Source: JBLMZH01 sp050258715 (GTDB lineage Bacteria; Patescibacteriota; Doudnabacteria; UBA920; O2-02-FULL-48-8). From it: a DNA stretch of 28,469 nt. How positions within the stretch are numbered: position 1 is the first letter of the stretch; every line of letters starts with the position of its first letter. Location of the stretch: contig JBLMZH010000025.1 in NCBI GenBank assembly GCA_050258715.1, positions 1-28,469 of the forward strand, written 5' to 3'. The notes beneath the pieces were generated by a model. That model had not been told where the DNA came from and searched no databases. It was given only the letters and a program-made list of their open reading frames with translations. Positions 1 through 8,016 of this stretch are shown piece by piece. The translations under genes were made by a program, and so were the position numbers.

Positions 1-320
1 CTCAGGATAAGGCCGAAATGAAGGGATTGTCCGACAATTTTGTGGTCCAGCGGCCGCCCAAAAATATCCCCAAGAAACTCGAGTCTTTGATCACTCAAAT
101 GGCGCTAGATGCCAATAACAACGTGGAATGCGAAGACTTGGGCCTGGTCAAGATCCGAGTCGACAAAGATCTCAACCCGAACATTATCAGCATCGATCCG
201 TCGCCTTCGCTGCATCCGAAAGGACCTTTGGCCGCAGCCGCAGAACTCGTCGGCTGGCAGTACAGCGACCTCATTGAGGAGATCATGCGCATTACCACCA
301 CGCGCTACAAGAACCAATGA
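1..320 (+). CDS. C-terminal end of an ATP-grasp ligase (D-Ala-D-Ala ligase-like), truncated by window edge
   Basis: The reading frame is open from the left edge, so the Met at 18 is probably internal. The last 60 residues follow the end of the ATP-grasp domain of Ddl-type peptide/amino-acid ligases: a strand pair, a proline-rich 'DPSPSLHPKGP' loop where the metal-binding E-x-N-P-N-P segment normally sits, then the closing 'AAELVGWQYSDLIEEI' helix. In the aligned segment the usual Glu and Asn metal ligands read Ser and Asp, so the protein is divergent. It overlaps the next gene by 4 nt (ATGA), which points to translational coupling. The family is inferred from a fragment; the substrate cannot be stated. 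Confidence 0.5.
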   Translation, partial: QDKAEMKGLSDNFVVQRPPKNIPKKLESLITQMALDANNNVECEDLGLVKIRVDKDLNPNIISIDPSPSLHPKGPLAAAAELVGWQYSDLIEEIMRITTTRYKNQ

Positions 321-1426
321 TCCAACGCATACTAATCGAAAAAAGAACCATGCATTTTCGGGAGCCGTTTAAGATCGCCTACGAAACAGTGACTGAGGCG
401 GAAGTGGTGGTGCTGGCTTTGGTGGACGAATTAGGAAACACCGGCTTGGGAAGCGCCGCCCCCGACGAGGAAGTGACTGGAGAAAATAACGACGCGATTT
501 ATAAGGCGGTAAAAGCAAGGCTTAGTCCGGATTTTTTTTCTATTCCTTTCGAGGATCTGCCTTCGTATTCCAAAAAGATCCGGGAGTTGTTCCCGAGGCT
601 GCCTTCTGCCCAGGCAATGGTCGAAACCGCATTGCTGCATTTGTCCGCCAAAAGGCAAAAGCACGCGCCTCAGGAATTTTTCGGCAAATTCCGCGAATCC
701 GTAAAGATCGTCGTGACTATCGGCATCAAATCCTTACCCGAAACAGTAAATGAAGTGGATAGGCGGATAAAAGAAGGTTTTGAAACCATCAAACTGAAGT
801 GCGGGCTTGACCCTGAGAGCGATATAAAGAAAATTTTGGCTGTTCGGAAGGCAATGCCTTCGAGTACCCGGCTTTTGCTGGATGCCAACCAAGGCTATTC
901 CTTCAAACAAGCTGAAACGGTTCTGCGCGCAGTAAGCCACTTAGGCATTGCGGGCATGGAACAGCCGGTTAAGGCTTCGCACAAAGAAGAGCTCAAGAAA
1001 CTCACGGATTTGAAATTGATTTCCATCATCGCTGACGAAGCGGCAATAACCGCCGAAGAAGCCAGATTTTTGCTGAGCCGCGATTATGCCGACGGTATCA
1101 ACATCAAGCTCATGAAATTCGGCGGCCCGTTCGCGAGCAAAGAGATAATTGAGCTGGCGTTAAAAAAATCCAAGCTCGTTATGCTCGGCTGCATGTACGA
1201 ATCCAACGCCTCAATCACAGCCGCGGCCTATCTGGCGCTTGCTTACCCGGTAGATTTTGTGGATTTGGACAGCGGGCACCTCGATTTTGACGACGACCCT
1301 TCTCTTTTCGGAGCGGTTGTCAAAAACGGAAATTTAAAGATAAAAGGCATTCCGGAGTGGAAGGAACTGGCAGCAGTGTCTTCGCCTTCCTCTTTCCGCC
1401 CAAAAGAATCGGCAAGGAAGACCTAA
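317..1426 (+). CDS. Enolase-superfamily dipeptide epimerase (L-Ala-D/L-Glu epimerase-like)
   Basis: A 369-residue protein of the muconate-lactonizing/dipeptide epimerase branch of the enolase superfamily. Family members abstract the alpha proton of the C-terminal residue of a dipeptide bound to Mg2+. Visible hallmarks are the K-x-K base 'IKLKCG' (about residue 157), the metal ligands 'DANQGY' (about 190), 'MEQPV' (about 215) and 'IADEA' (about 240), the second base in 'INIKLMKFGG' (about 262), and 'GCMYES' near the C-terminal barrel strands. The capping domain starts directly at the chosen Met, and the start overlaps the upstream stop as ATGA. Length is normal. Substrate specificity is inferred from family resemblance; other dipeptides are possible. 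It shares an operon with a MurL-like gene. Confidence 0.85.
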   Translation: MIQRILIEKRTMHFREPFKIAYETVTEAEVVVLALVDELGNTGLGSAAPDEEVTGENNDAIYKAVKARLSPDFFSIPFEDLPSYSKKIRELFPRLPSAQAMVETALLHLSAKRQKHAPQEFFGKFRESVKIVVTIGIKSLPETVNEVDRRIKEGFETIKLKCGLDPESDIKKILAVRKAMPSSTRLLLDANQGYSFKQAETVLRAVSHLGIAGMEQPVKASHKEELKKLTDLKLISIIADEAAITAEEARFLLSRDYADGINIKLMKFGGPFASKEIIELALKKSKLVMLGCMYESNASITAAAYLALAYPVDFVDLDSGHLDFDDDPSLFGAVVKNGNLKIKGIPEWKELAAVSSPSSFRPKESARKT

Positions 1427-1427
1427 G

Positions 1428-2051
1428 ATGAAACGCACGGCAAGCAAGGCAAAAATCAAGCTATTCCATTCCAAAGACTTCGATAAGTCTTATTTTAACG
1501 GCGGCAATTACGAACATTACGAAGAGATCGCCAGTGTTTGGACAGGCCGGGTTGCAAGGCGCATCAAAAAAACTTTTCCACCCGATTACAGCCCGAAAGT
1601 TTTGGATGTCGGCTGCGCTCAAGGGTATCTGCTTTCTAAAATGTGCGAATTAGGCTGCGAAGCGTCGGGCTTGGAATATTCGGATTATGCCATAAAAAAC
1701 GCGCTTCCCAGCATGAAGAAATATATCCGAAAGGGCAGCATCCTTGAGGCAAAGTATAAGCGGGGGGAGTTCGACGCCGTAGTTTGTTTTAACGTTTTGG
1801 AATACATGCCTGAGGCCAAGGTCGAAAAAGCTTTGTCCAACCTCGTCCTTTGGGCAAAGCAATACATTTTTTTCACGACCTGTTTTACGCATTCGCTTTA
1901 CTCGACCCAAAAGCACAGTCCTGACAATTTAAGAATTACTGTCAAAACCGAAAAAGAATGGGAAAAACTTTTCAAGAATTTAGGCGCGGCCTTTGCCGGG
2001 AAATTTTATGATGGCGGGGGAGGCGATGTGTTGGTGTTTAGAAAAAAATAA
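1428..2051 (+). CDS. Class I SAM-dependent methyltransferase
   Basis: A 207-residue Rossmann-fold methyltransferase. Motif I 'VLDVGCAQGYLL' (about residues 57-68) binds S-adenosylmethionine, an acidic residue follows in 'SGLEYSDYA', and the post-motif 'FDAVVCFNVLEYM' is typical of the methyltransferase 11/25 group. It begins one base after the stop of the epimerase, so it is part of the same transcript. The substrate cannot be read from sequence. Its position between an epimerase and a PP-loop enzyme suggests a small molecule, peptide or cell-wall precursor rather than RNA, but that is inference. Confidence 0.8.
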   Translation: MKRTASKAKIKLFHSKDFDKSYFNGGNYEHYEEIASVWTGRVARRIKKTFPPDYSPKVLDVGCAQGYLLSKMCELGCEASGLEYSDYAIKNALPSMKKYIRKGSILEAKYKRGEFDAVVCFNVLEYMPEAKVEKALSNLVLWAKQYIFFTTCFTHSLYSTQKHSPDNLRITVKTEKEWEKLFKNLGAAFAGKFYDGGGGDVLVFRKK

Positions 2052-2064
2052 TTTTTGATCGAAA

Positions 2065-3447
2065 ATGCCCAAAGCTATTGAAGTCGATTCCAAAATCGAA
2101 AAGAACGGGCTTACTGTTATTGTCAATAAGAAGCCGCTTAAGCTCGAATACCCGGAGTTTGTTTGGTCTGCTTTCCCCCGACGGCTTAAAGAGGTTTTTC
2201 AGGACAACATCACATTAAGCAGCACGTTTTTTGTTCCGCAAATTTTGAACATCCCCGAGATTCATTACAAAACTTCCCGGCCGATCAGCGAAGTGTTTTT
2301 GTTCAAAAACGGGATCTACGACATGCCCGCCTCGGCCAACGTTGACCAAAAATCCTCTGTATCGTACCTTAAGAAGTTCGTGAATACGGTGGCTGCGTTT
2401 AAAGACGACCAAATCAGTTTGCCTGAGCCTCAGAGAGCACCCCGCAAACCGAACAAAGACATCGTTATTCCTTTTACCTTTGGCAAAGATAGTCTGCTGT
2501 CAGCCGCGGTTGCGAAGGAGATCGGCCTGAAGGTTCACCTAGTTTATTTCATCGAGCCCAGCCACGCTTTCGAATATCAGCACAAAAAGCCCCTCATTAA
2601 GGCGTTCGAAAAAATTGGGTTGCCGGTGCATACGGTAAAATACGGGCCGGGGAGCATGCGTTACGGCAAGTTGTGGAATAAGCAGACGGAACTGGGCTGG
2701 GGACTGCAAACCACGGAATACGCTCTTTTATCACTTCCGTTTTTGTACTACTGGAATGCGCCATACATCGCTTTTGGCAACGAGCACTCGTGCGGGGAAT
2801 CGGGGATTGATGAGGAAGGTGTTTTGACTTACTGGACGGCTTACGATCAGCATCCGGATTGGACAGCGCAGCAGGGGCTTTTGGTGTCTTTGGTGGGCGG
2901 AAGTCCGGTCAAGGTGCTGAGCTTGGTCGAACCCCTGCATGAGATGGCGGAAATCGCGGTTTTGTACCGACGTTATCCGGAGTTGGCCAAATATCAGATG
3001 TCCTGTCTTGCGCTTAACAAATCAGCAAAAAAAAATCGCTGGTGCCAAAATTGTGAGAAGTGCGGGGCAATGTACGCATTTATGAAAGCCGTTGGCATTG
3101 ACGTAAAGAGCGCGGGATTCACTAAGGATCTATTTGACCGCAACCACCTTCATCTTTTTAAGAACCTCTTCTTTCAGAAAAATAACCAGATCTATTACGG
3201 TATGGAGGAAGAGGTTTATCTGGCCATGTATCTTTCGCTGAAGCGTGGGGAGAAAGGGGAGGTCATTGAGCAATTCAAAAAACTCGTATTCCCAAAATTT
3301 AAACTGCGGGTGAGTGAATATTTGAAGGAATATTTCGGAGTGTACAAAAGCCGCAGCATGCCGGACGATATCCGCAAAAAAGTTCTACCACTGTTTGAAA
3401 AGGAGCTGTCGGCAGTCCGCCGCGAATTAACCAAGTATCTGCGCTGA
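2065..3447 (+). CDS. PP-loop ATP pyrophosphatase-like protein resembling MurL (UDP-MurNAc-L-Ala-L-Glu epimerase)
   Basis: A 460-residue protein. The segment 'IPFTFGKDSLLSAAVAKEIG' (about residues 132-151) is a PP-loop of the SGGKDS type, found in enzymes that activate a carboxylate by adenylation and release pyrophosphate. A conserved-looking cysteine patch, 'SCLALNKSAKKNRWCQNCEKCG' with four Cys, lies at about residues 313-334. The PP-loop plus a late 'W-C-x2-C-x2-C' block is what I recall of MurL, the ATP-dependent epimerase that converts the terminal L-Glu of UDP-MurNAc-L-Ala-L-Glu to D-Glu (AMP plus PPi products). The neighbouring dipeptide epimerase acts on the same stereocentre, which makes the link attractive. 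It could instead be another PP-loop amidotransferase or ligase. Confidence 0.5.
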   Translation: MPKAIEVDSKIEKNGLTVIVNKKPLKLEYPEFVWSAFPRRLKEVFQDNITLSSTFFVPQILNIPEIHYKTSRPISEVFLFKNGIYDMPASANVDQKSSVSYLKKFVNTVAAFKDDQISLPEPQRAPRKPNKDIVIPFTFGKDSLLSAAVAKEIGLKVHLVYFIEPSHAFEYQHKKPLIKAFEKIGLPVHTVKYGPGSMRYGKLWNKQTELGWGLQTTEYALLSLPFLYYWNAPYIAFGNEHSCGESGIDEEGVLTYWTAYDQHPDWTAQQGLLVSLVGGSPVKVLSLVEPLHEMAEIAVLYRRYPELAKYQMSCLALNKSAKKNRWCQNCEKCGAMYAFMKAVGIDVKSAGFTKDLFDRNHLHLFKNLFFQKNNQIYYGMEEEVYLAMYLSLKRGEKGEVIEQFKKLVFPKFKLRVSEYLKEYFGVYKSRSMPDDIRKKVLPLFEKELSAVRRELTKYLR

Positions 3448-4538
3448 TGGCCAAGCTTATAACCCATAACGTCTGCGCGTCGCTGCTTCCCTATCAATGG
3501 CGGAAAAACCGGTTCCCAAATTTTGCGCGCAGCCTGTTTTTTTTATCCTTTGCCGATGCTTTTCGCGCGCTGATCAACAGCCTGGACGTTTCAACAAGGG
3601 TCATATTAGTTCCGGATTTTTACTGCCCGGACACCCTCTTGCTCTTTAAGGAATTTGGCGACCTCCGATTTTACAAGACCAACCCCGATTTAACCATCAA
3701 CATTGATTCTTATCTTGAATCTGTTAAGTCTCTTAATCCGGGACTCATCGTCAACTACGGATTTTTAGGTTCACCGATAAATGATTCAAGAATCCGGACT
3801 TTGCTGCAAGGGCTGCCTGAAACGATAATAATCGAAGATTGCGCCCACAGGATCCTGACTGAACAGGACATTGCATTCGTCCATAATCGCCATTTTTATA
3901 TTGACAGCATCAGAAAGCAAACGTCGATCTTGGGAAGCCACTTGATTTTTAGTGCTGATTTGCCGCTGCCGTATCCGGACGGAAAATTCAGCGCCTATAA
4001 AATCCGCAGTCTGTTGGTAAGAGCTGAGCAGGAAACCGTGAACATGTCCGCATATCTGTTGCAGTCGCAATTTTTATATCTGAAAAGCGAAGCCTTGTTC
4101 GACAAGCTCGACGCGATTATCGGAACTTCGAAACAACCGGCAGAAGGAGGTAGCCTGTCAAAGTTTCAATGGAGTCACCTTAATTTAAAAAAGATCAAAG
4201 CGCATAAGGCTAGTCTTGTGGACGCTTATCTTCGCGGCTTGAGCGGCATAAAGTTCGAAGGGTTAAAGCTTCCTCCAGTATCGGATAAATGTTTGACTTA
4301 TTTCCCCTGCCTGGTTTCTTCGGTTTTCGTGGACCGGCTGATCGATTATTTGGAGACAAAACAAATCTGGGTCAGCACACTTTGGGACGAACCTGTAGTT
4401 TTTTCGGGAGAATTAAACAAAGAACTGCTTCGGTCGGTCGTAGTTTTGCCCTTGACGCAAGAAACGTCCGTTGAAGATGTCGGGCGCATTTGTCTGGAAA
4501 TGAAAAATTTCTTTTCTTCGATTACGGCGAATTCATAA
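3447..4538 (+). CDS. Divergent PLP-dependent aminotransferase-like protein (fold type I, DegT-like)
   Basis: A 363-residue protein whose pattern follows fold-type-I aminotransferases of the DegT/DnrJ/EryC1 kind. There is an N-terminal strand 'VILVPDFYCPDTLL' (about residues 52-65), then 'IIIEDCAHRIL' (about 125-135), where the Asp would contact the PLP ring nitrogen. Next is 'FYIDSIRKQTSI' (about 149-160), in which the Lys matches the Schiff-base position. The usual glycine-rich sugar-aminotransferase motifs are weak, so substrate and even activity are uncertain. It starts on the last base of the upstream stop (TGATG overlap) and is the last gene before a terminator, so it closes the operon. 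Confidence 0.5.
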   Translation: MAKLITHNVCASLLPYQWRKNRFPNFARSLFFLSFADAFRALINSLDVSTRVILVPDFYCPDTLLLFKEFGDLRFYKTNPDLTINIDSYLESVKSLNPGLIVNYGFLGSPINDSRIRTLLQGLPETIIIEDCAHRILTEQDIAFVHNRHFYIDSIRKQTSILGSHLIFSADLPLPYPDGKFSAYKIRSLLVRAEQETVNMSAYLLQSQFLYLKSEALFDKLDAIIGTSKQPAEGGSLSKFQWSHLNLKKIKAHKASLVDAYLRGLSGIKFEGLKLPPVSDKCLTYFPCLVSSVFVDRLIDYLETKQIWVSTLWDEPVVFSGELNKELLRSVVVLPLTQETSVEDVGRICLEMKNFFSSITANS

Positions 4539-4566
4539 AAAAGTTTGATTTTGAAGCCTTTAAATT

Positions 4567-4590
4567 CAGCCGCGAGAGCGGTTTTTTGTT
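4567..4590 (+). terminator. Intrinsic terminator ending the 1-4538 operon
   Basis: An 'AGCCGC GAGA GCGGTT' hairpin (6 bp with one G-U, GNRA-like tetraloop) is followed by a T-rich tract at 4582-4590. It lies 28 bases after the aminotransferase-like stop and before the secA promoter. Confidence 0.65.
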
Positions 4591-4614
4591 TTGAGGTTTG
4601 GGTTAATTTCGGCC

Positions 4615-4643
4615 TTTCCAGAAATGCAAAAAACCTCTATAAT
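4615..4643 (+). promoter_or_regulatory. secA promoter
   Basis: A perfect -10 TATAAT at 4638-4643 sits 17 bases after TTTCCA (4/6 match to the -35). Predicted transcription would start near 4650. This excludes the upstream in-frame ATG at 4591 and supports the ATG at 4678. Confidence 0.65.
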
Positions 4644-4677
4644 TATTAAGATAATTCACGTTTTTCCACAATTTTAC

Positions 4678-7296
4678 ATGGGATTACTAAGCAACATTTT
4701 CGGCACTTCCAACGAGTCGGTTTTGTCCAAACTTGACCCGATCATCAAACGCATCAATTCGCTGGAGCCTGAATTCGAAAAAAAGACCCAGGACGAACTC
4801 AAGGCCTTAACCGCCAAATGGAAACAGGAATTGGCTGATTTGAGTTGGGAGCAGGCTCAGGATAAGCTGGAAGAAATTTTGCCCGAGGCTTTTGCCGCGG
4901 TTCGAGAAGCTTCTAAAAGAACATTGAAGCAGCGCCACTATGACGTCCAGCTTTTGGGCGGCGTTGTTTTGCACCGGGGCAATATTGCGGAAATGAAAAC
5001 CGGAGAAGGCAAAACTTTGGTCGCGACTTTGCCGCTGTATTTGAACGCGCTGGCGGGCAAGGGCGCGCACCTGGTCACGGTCAACGACTACCTGGCCAGA
5101 TGGCAGGCGTCGTGGATGGGACAGATTTATCATTATTTGGGCTTGTCCGTTTCTTCCATTCAGCACGAGCAGGCTTTTTTGTACGATCCAGCCTTCCGCC
5201 CCGAAGAGGATGAGATCAAACAGATCGAATCCCAGGTCCAGGGTCTGGTTTTGGACGTCAAGCACATGCGGCCCGCAACCCGCAGGCAGGCTTATGCCGC
5301 GGACATTCTTTACGGCACGAACAACGAGTTTGGATTCGATTATCTTCGAGACAACATGGTTTGGACCTTGGAACAGATGGTCCAGCGCGATTTGCATTTC
5401 GCCATCGTGGACGAAGTTGACTCGATTTTAATTGACGAAGCCAGAACGCCTCTGATCATTTCCGCTCCGGATACGGAATCGACGGACAAGTATTATCAGT
5501 TCGCCAAGCTCGTGGAAAAGCTCGAGGATAAGACAGACTTTAACGTTGATGAAAAGCACAAGGCCGCTGTCCTGACCGAGGAAGGGATTTCTAAACTTGA
5601 GAAGATGCTGGGTATCGACAATATTTATGCCAAAGACGGAATCACGACCGTCCATCATGTTGAGCAGGCTTTGCGCGCCAAAACTTTGTTTAAGCGCGAC
5701 ACGCATTACGTGGTTAAGGACGGCGAGATTATAATTGTCGACGAGTTTACGGGGCGCATGATGTTCGGCCGCAGATATTCCGAAGGGCTGCATCAGGCCA
5801 TTGAGGCCAAGGAAAACGTGAAGATCCAGCAGGAAAGCAAGACTTTGGCCACGATCACTTTTCAAAATTATTTCCGCCTTTACAAAAAACTGGCCGGCAT
5901 GACCGGAACGGCTCAAACTGAGGCTGAGGAATTTCACAAGATCTACAACCTTGAGGTCATGCAAATTCCGACCAACAAACCCATGGTCAGGGCGGATCTG
6001 AAGGACCAGGTCTACAAATCGGAACCAGGCAAATTTGCCGCAGTCATTGCCAATATCAAGGAAAAGCACGAGCGCGGGCAGCCGGTTTTGGTCGGCACGA
6101 TCAGCATTGAAAAGAACGAGATACTGTCGCAGATGCTGTCGCAAGCCGGAGTTCCCCACGAACTGTTGAACGCCAAAAACCACGAGCATGAAGCGCAAAT
6201 TATTTCCCAAGCCGGCCGGTTCGGAGCCGTGACTTTGGCCACGAACATTGCCGGCCGCGGCGTTGACATTATTTTGGGTGGCAACCCGCCGGATTTGGAA
6301 GAGCAGGAAAAGGTCAAAGAATTGGGTGGCTTGGCCGTTATCGGGACTGAGCGCCACGAATCCCGCCGCATTGACAATCAGCTGCGCGGCCGCGCCGGGC
6401 GCCAAGGCGACCCAGGCTCCTCCCAATTCTATTTGTCTTTGGAGGATGAATTGATGCGCCTGTTCGGCGGCGACCGGGTGAAGAAGATGATGGAAACCTT
6501 GGGCGTAGCCGAAGATCAGCCGATCGAGCACGGCCTCATCAACAAATCTATCCAGTCGGCGCAAAGCAAGATCGAGGGCTTAAACTTCGACACTCGCAAG
6601 CATGTTTTGGAATATGACGACGTCATGAACAAGCAGCGCACGGTCATTTACAAAAAGCGCCGCGAGATTTTGGAAAAGGTCAACGGCCTGACTGACGAAA
6701 CCAAACAGCTGATCGAAAACGAAATCGCTCAGATCGTCAGTTTCGAATACAGCCAGGAAACATTTGATCAAAACCGCCTGCTTCAATCGATAAACGCCAT
6801 ATTCCCGGTAAAATCAGAAGACCTCGCAGGCGGAGACGAGATCGAAACTATTAATCGTCTATCCGAAATTGCTGATAAGCTTTACGAGGAAAAGAAGCAG
6901 CGCGTCAAACCTGACGTCATGGCCCAGCTGGAAAAATACGTCTATCTTCGGGTCATTGATCAGTTGTGGCAGGAGCACCTTGATACCATGGAGCACTTGC
7001 GCGACTCAGTAAGATTAAGAGGCTATGGCCAGCGCGATCCGCTGCAGGAGTTCAAGCGCGAAGGGTTTGACTTGTTTGAGAGGCTGTTGAAAGAAGCAGA
7101 CAATCAGGTCGTCTACACCATTTTTAAAGTTGATGTGGTGCTTCAGCCGCAGCCTACTCCGGGCAGCAGCCAGCAGTCAGCTGATAATAAATCCATCGGA
7201 CGCAATGATCCTTGCCCTTGTGGCAGCGGGAAGAAATGGAAAAAATGTGGTATGTTGAACACGGCCGAACACCAGAAAATGATGGCACAAGCATAA
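4678..7296 (+). CDS. secA: Protein translocase ATPase SecA
   Basis: The 872-residue motor drives post-translational export through SecYEG at the inner face of the membrane. The frame opens at 4591, but the promoter -10 at 4638-4643 and the classical 'MGLLSNIFG' start put the true start at 4678; no SD is visible. Walker A 'MKTGEGKTL' lies at about residues 105-113, Walker B 'DEVDSILIDEARTP' at about 245, the linker and DEAD-motor motif 'IAGRGVDI' at about 525, and the C-terminal zinc-binding SEC-C tail 'NDPCPCGSGKKWKKCG' at about 843-858. Domains are complete. The tail is followed in frame, past the stop, by a second degenerate copy of itself (7372-7437). Confidence 0.98.
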   Translation: MGLLSNIFGTSNESVLSKLDPIIKRINSLEPEFEKKTQDELKALTAKWKQELADLSWEQAQDKLEEILPEAFAAVREASKRTLKQRHYDVQLLGGVVLHRGNIAEMKTGEGKTLVATLPLYLNALAGKGAHLVTVNDYLARWQASWMGQIYHYLGLSVSSIQHEQAFLYDPAFRPEEDEIKQIESQVQGLVLDVKHMRPATRRQAYAADILYGTNNEFGFDYLRDNMVWTLEQMVQRDLHFAIVDEVDSILIDEARTPLIISAPDTESTDKYYQFAKLVEKLEDKTDFNVDEKHKAAVLTEEGISKLEKMLGIDNIYAKDGITTVHHVEQALRAKTLFKRDTHYVVKDGEIIIVDEFTGRMMFGRRYSEGLHQAIEAKENVKIQQESKTLATITFQNYFRLYKKLAGMTGTAQTEAEEFHKIYNLEVMQIPTNKPMVRADLKDQVYKSEPGKFAAVIANIKEKHERGQPVLVGTISIEKNEILSQMLSQAGVPHELLNAKNHEHEAQIISQAGRFGAVTLATNIAGRGVDIILGGNPPDLEEQEKVKELGGLAVIGTERHESRRIDNQLRGRAGRQGDPGSSQFYLSLEDELMRLFGGDRVKKMMETLGVAEDQPIEHGLINKSIQSAQSKIEGLNFDTRKHVLEYDDVMNKQRTVIYKKRREILEKVNGLTDETKQLIENEIAQIVSFEYSQETFDQNRLLQSINAIFPVKSEDLAGGDEIETINRLSEIADKLYEEKKQRVKPDVMAQLEKYVYLRVIDQLWQEHLDTMEHLRDSVRLRGYGQRDPLQEFKREGFDLFERLLKEADNQVVYTIFKVDVVLQPQPTPGSSQQSADNKSIGRNDPCPCGSGKKWKKCGMLNTAEHQKMMAQA

Positions 7297-7320
7297 CTTA
7301 CTGAGGTGAAAAACGAGCGA

Positions 7321-7374
7321 GGAACTCTAGTTCCGAGCGAAGTCCCGCACCTAAGCGAAGCGAATGGTGCGGGA
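7321..7374. repeat. Double palindromic element after secA
   Basis: There are two perfect inverted repeats in a row: GGAAC (7321-7325) / GTTCC (7330-7334) with a 4-base loop, and TCCCGCACC (7343-7351) / GGTGCGGGA (7366-7374) with a 14-base loop containing GCGAAGCGAA. A short direct repeat, CGAGCGA/CGAGCGA, flanks the first palindrome. The unit lies between the real secA tail and its decayed duplicate. It looks like a REP/MITE-like palindromic insertion; no T-tract follows, so a terminator is less likely. Confidence 0.6.
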
Positions 7375-7437
7375 TGGAAGAAATGCGGAATGTTGAACAC
7401 GGAAGAGCATCGCCAAAAAATGGCTAAGCTGGCATAA
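7372..7437 (+). pseudogene. Decayed, in-frame second copy of the SecA C-terminal tail
   Basis: After the secA stop (7294-7296) the same frame stays open for 46 codons and ends with 'GWKKCGMLNTEEHRQKMAKL' plus Ala and TAA. This repeats the genuine SecA end 'WKKCGMLNTAEHQKMMAQA' encoded at 7237-7293. The copies differ at about a third of bases, so the duplication is old or came from a diverged allele. Only the last half of the zinc motif is duplicated and no start codon or SD precedes it, so it is unlikely to be translated alone. Confidence 0.75.
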
Positions 7438-7447
7438 TTTAAAATCC

Positions 7448-7999
7448 ATGGAAAGCAAAAGAAAAATCAAAGTAAGCATCGGATCAAAAAACGCGACCAA
7501 GGTTCAGGCGGTTACCGAAGCTTTGCAAGAAAGCAAATTTTTGGAAGCCTCGGAAATTGTTCCGGTTGATGTCGTGACTGAGCAATTTGGGCACCCGATC
7601 AGTATGGATCTCGTTGCCAAAGGGGCAATGGACCGGGCCAGGCAAGCTTTTAAGGATTGCGATTTAAGCTTTGGCATTGAAGGCGGGCTGATTCAAGTTC
7701 CAGGGTCTAAAAGCGGATACATGGAAGTGGCGGCTTGCGCAATTTTTGACGGCTCGCAATTTCATTTGGGTCTGTCGCCCGCTTACGAATGGCCGAAGGT
7801 TGTTACTGATCTGATTGTCAACAAAGGCCGCGACGGCAGCCAGGCGCTGAAGGAAGCGGGATTTACCAGCCATAAAAAGATCGGCACGGCCGAAGGCGGC
7901 ATTTGGATCTTAACTCACGGCAAAATCAACCGGAAGGATTACAACAAATTGGCAGTAGTGATGGCTTTAATTCATTTGGAAAATCAGGATCATTACTAG
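7448..7999 (+). CDS. yjjX: Inosine/xanthosine triphosphatase, YjjX/DUF84 family
   Basis: A 183-residue NTP phosphatase that removes non-canonical ITP/XTP from the nucleotide pool. The N-terminal 'VSIGSKNATKVQAVTEAL' (about residues 9-26) is the substrate-binding start of the family. The central 'FGIEGGLIQV' (about 75-84) and late 'GTAEGGIWILTHG' are also diagnostic. Length is normal for YjjX (about 170-180). It starts 10 bases after the secA tail remnant with no clear SD. It fits the DNA-quality theme of the Nudix and uracil-DNA glycosylase genes downstream. Confidence 0.88.
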   Translation: MESKRKIKVSIGSKNATKVQAVTEALQESKFLEASEIVPVDVVTEQFGHPISMDLVAKGAMDRARQAFKDCDLSFGIEGGLIQVPGSKSGYMEVAACAIFDGSQFHLGLSPAYEWPKVVTDLIVNKGRDGSQALKEAGFTSHKKIGTAEGGIWILTHGKINRKDYNKLAVVMALIHLENQDHY

Positions 8000-8016
8000 A
8001 CTAGCCAGTCCAAGTT

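Noticed and set aside
4591..4677. A 29-residue N-terminal extension of SecA
   Set aside because: It contains the promoter -10 and does not match the family start; translation from 4678 gives a normal SecA.
5428..6564. A 378-codon open frame on the minus strand inside secA
   Set aside because: It lies fully antisense to a perfectly conserved SecA, has low-complexity composition unlike any family, and has no promoter or SD. It is a codon-usage shadow.
7297..7437. Stop-codon read-through or recoding of secA to use the second tail
   Set aside because: The stop is TAA, the first tail is complete and better conserved, and the intervening codons come from a palindromic element. A decayed duplication is simpler.
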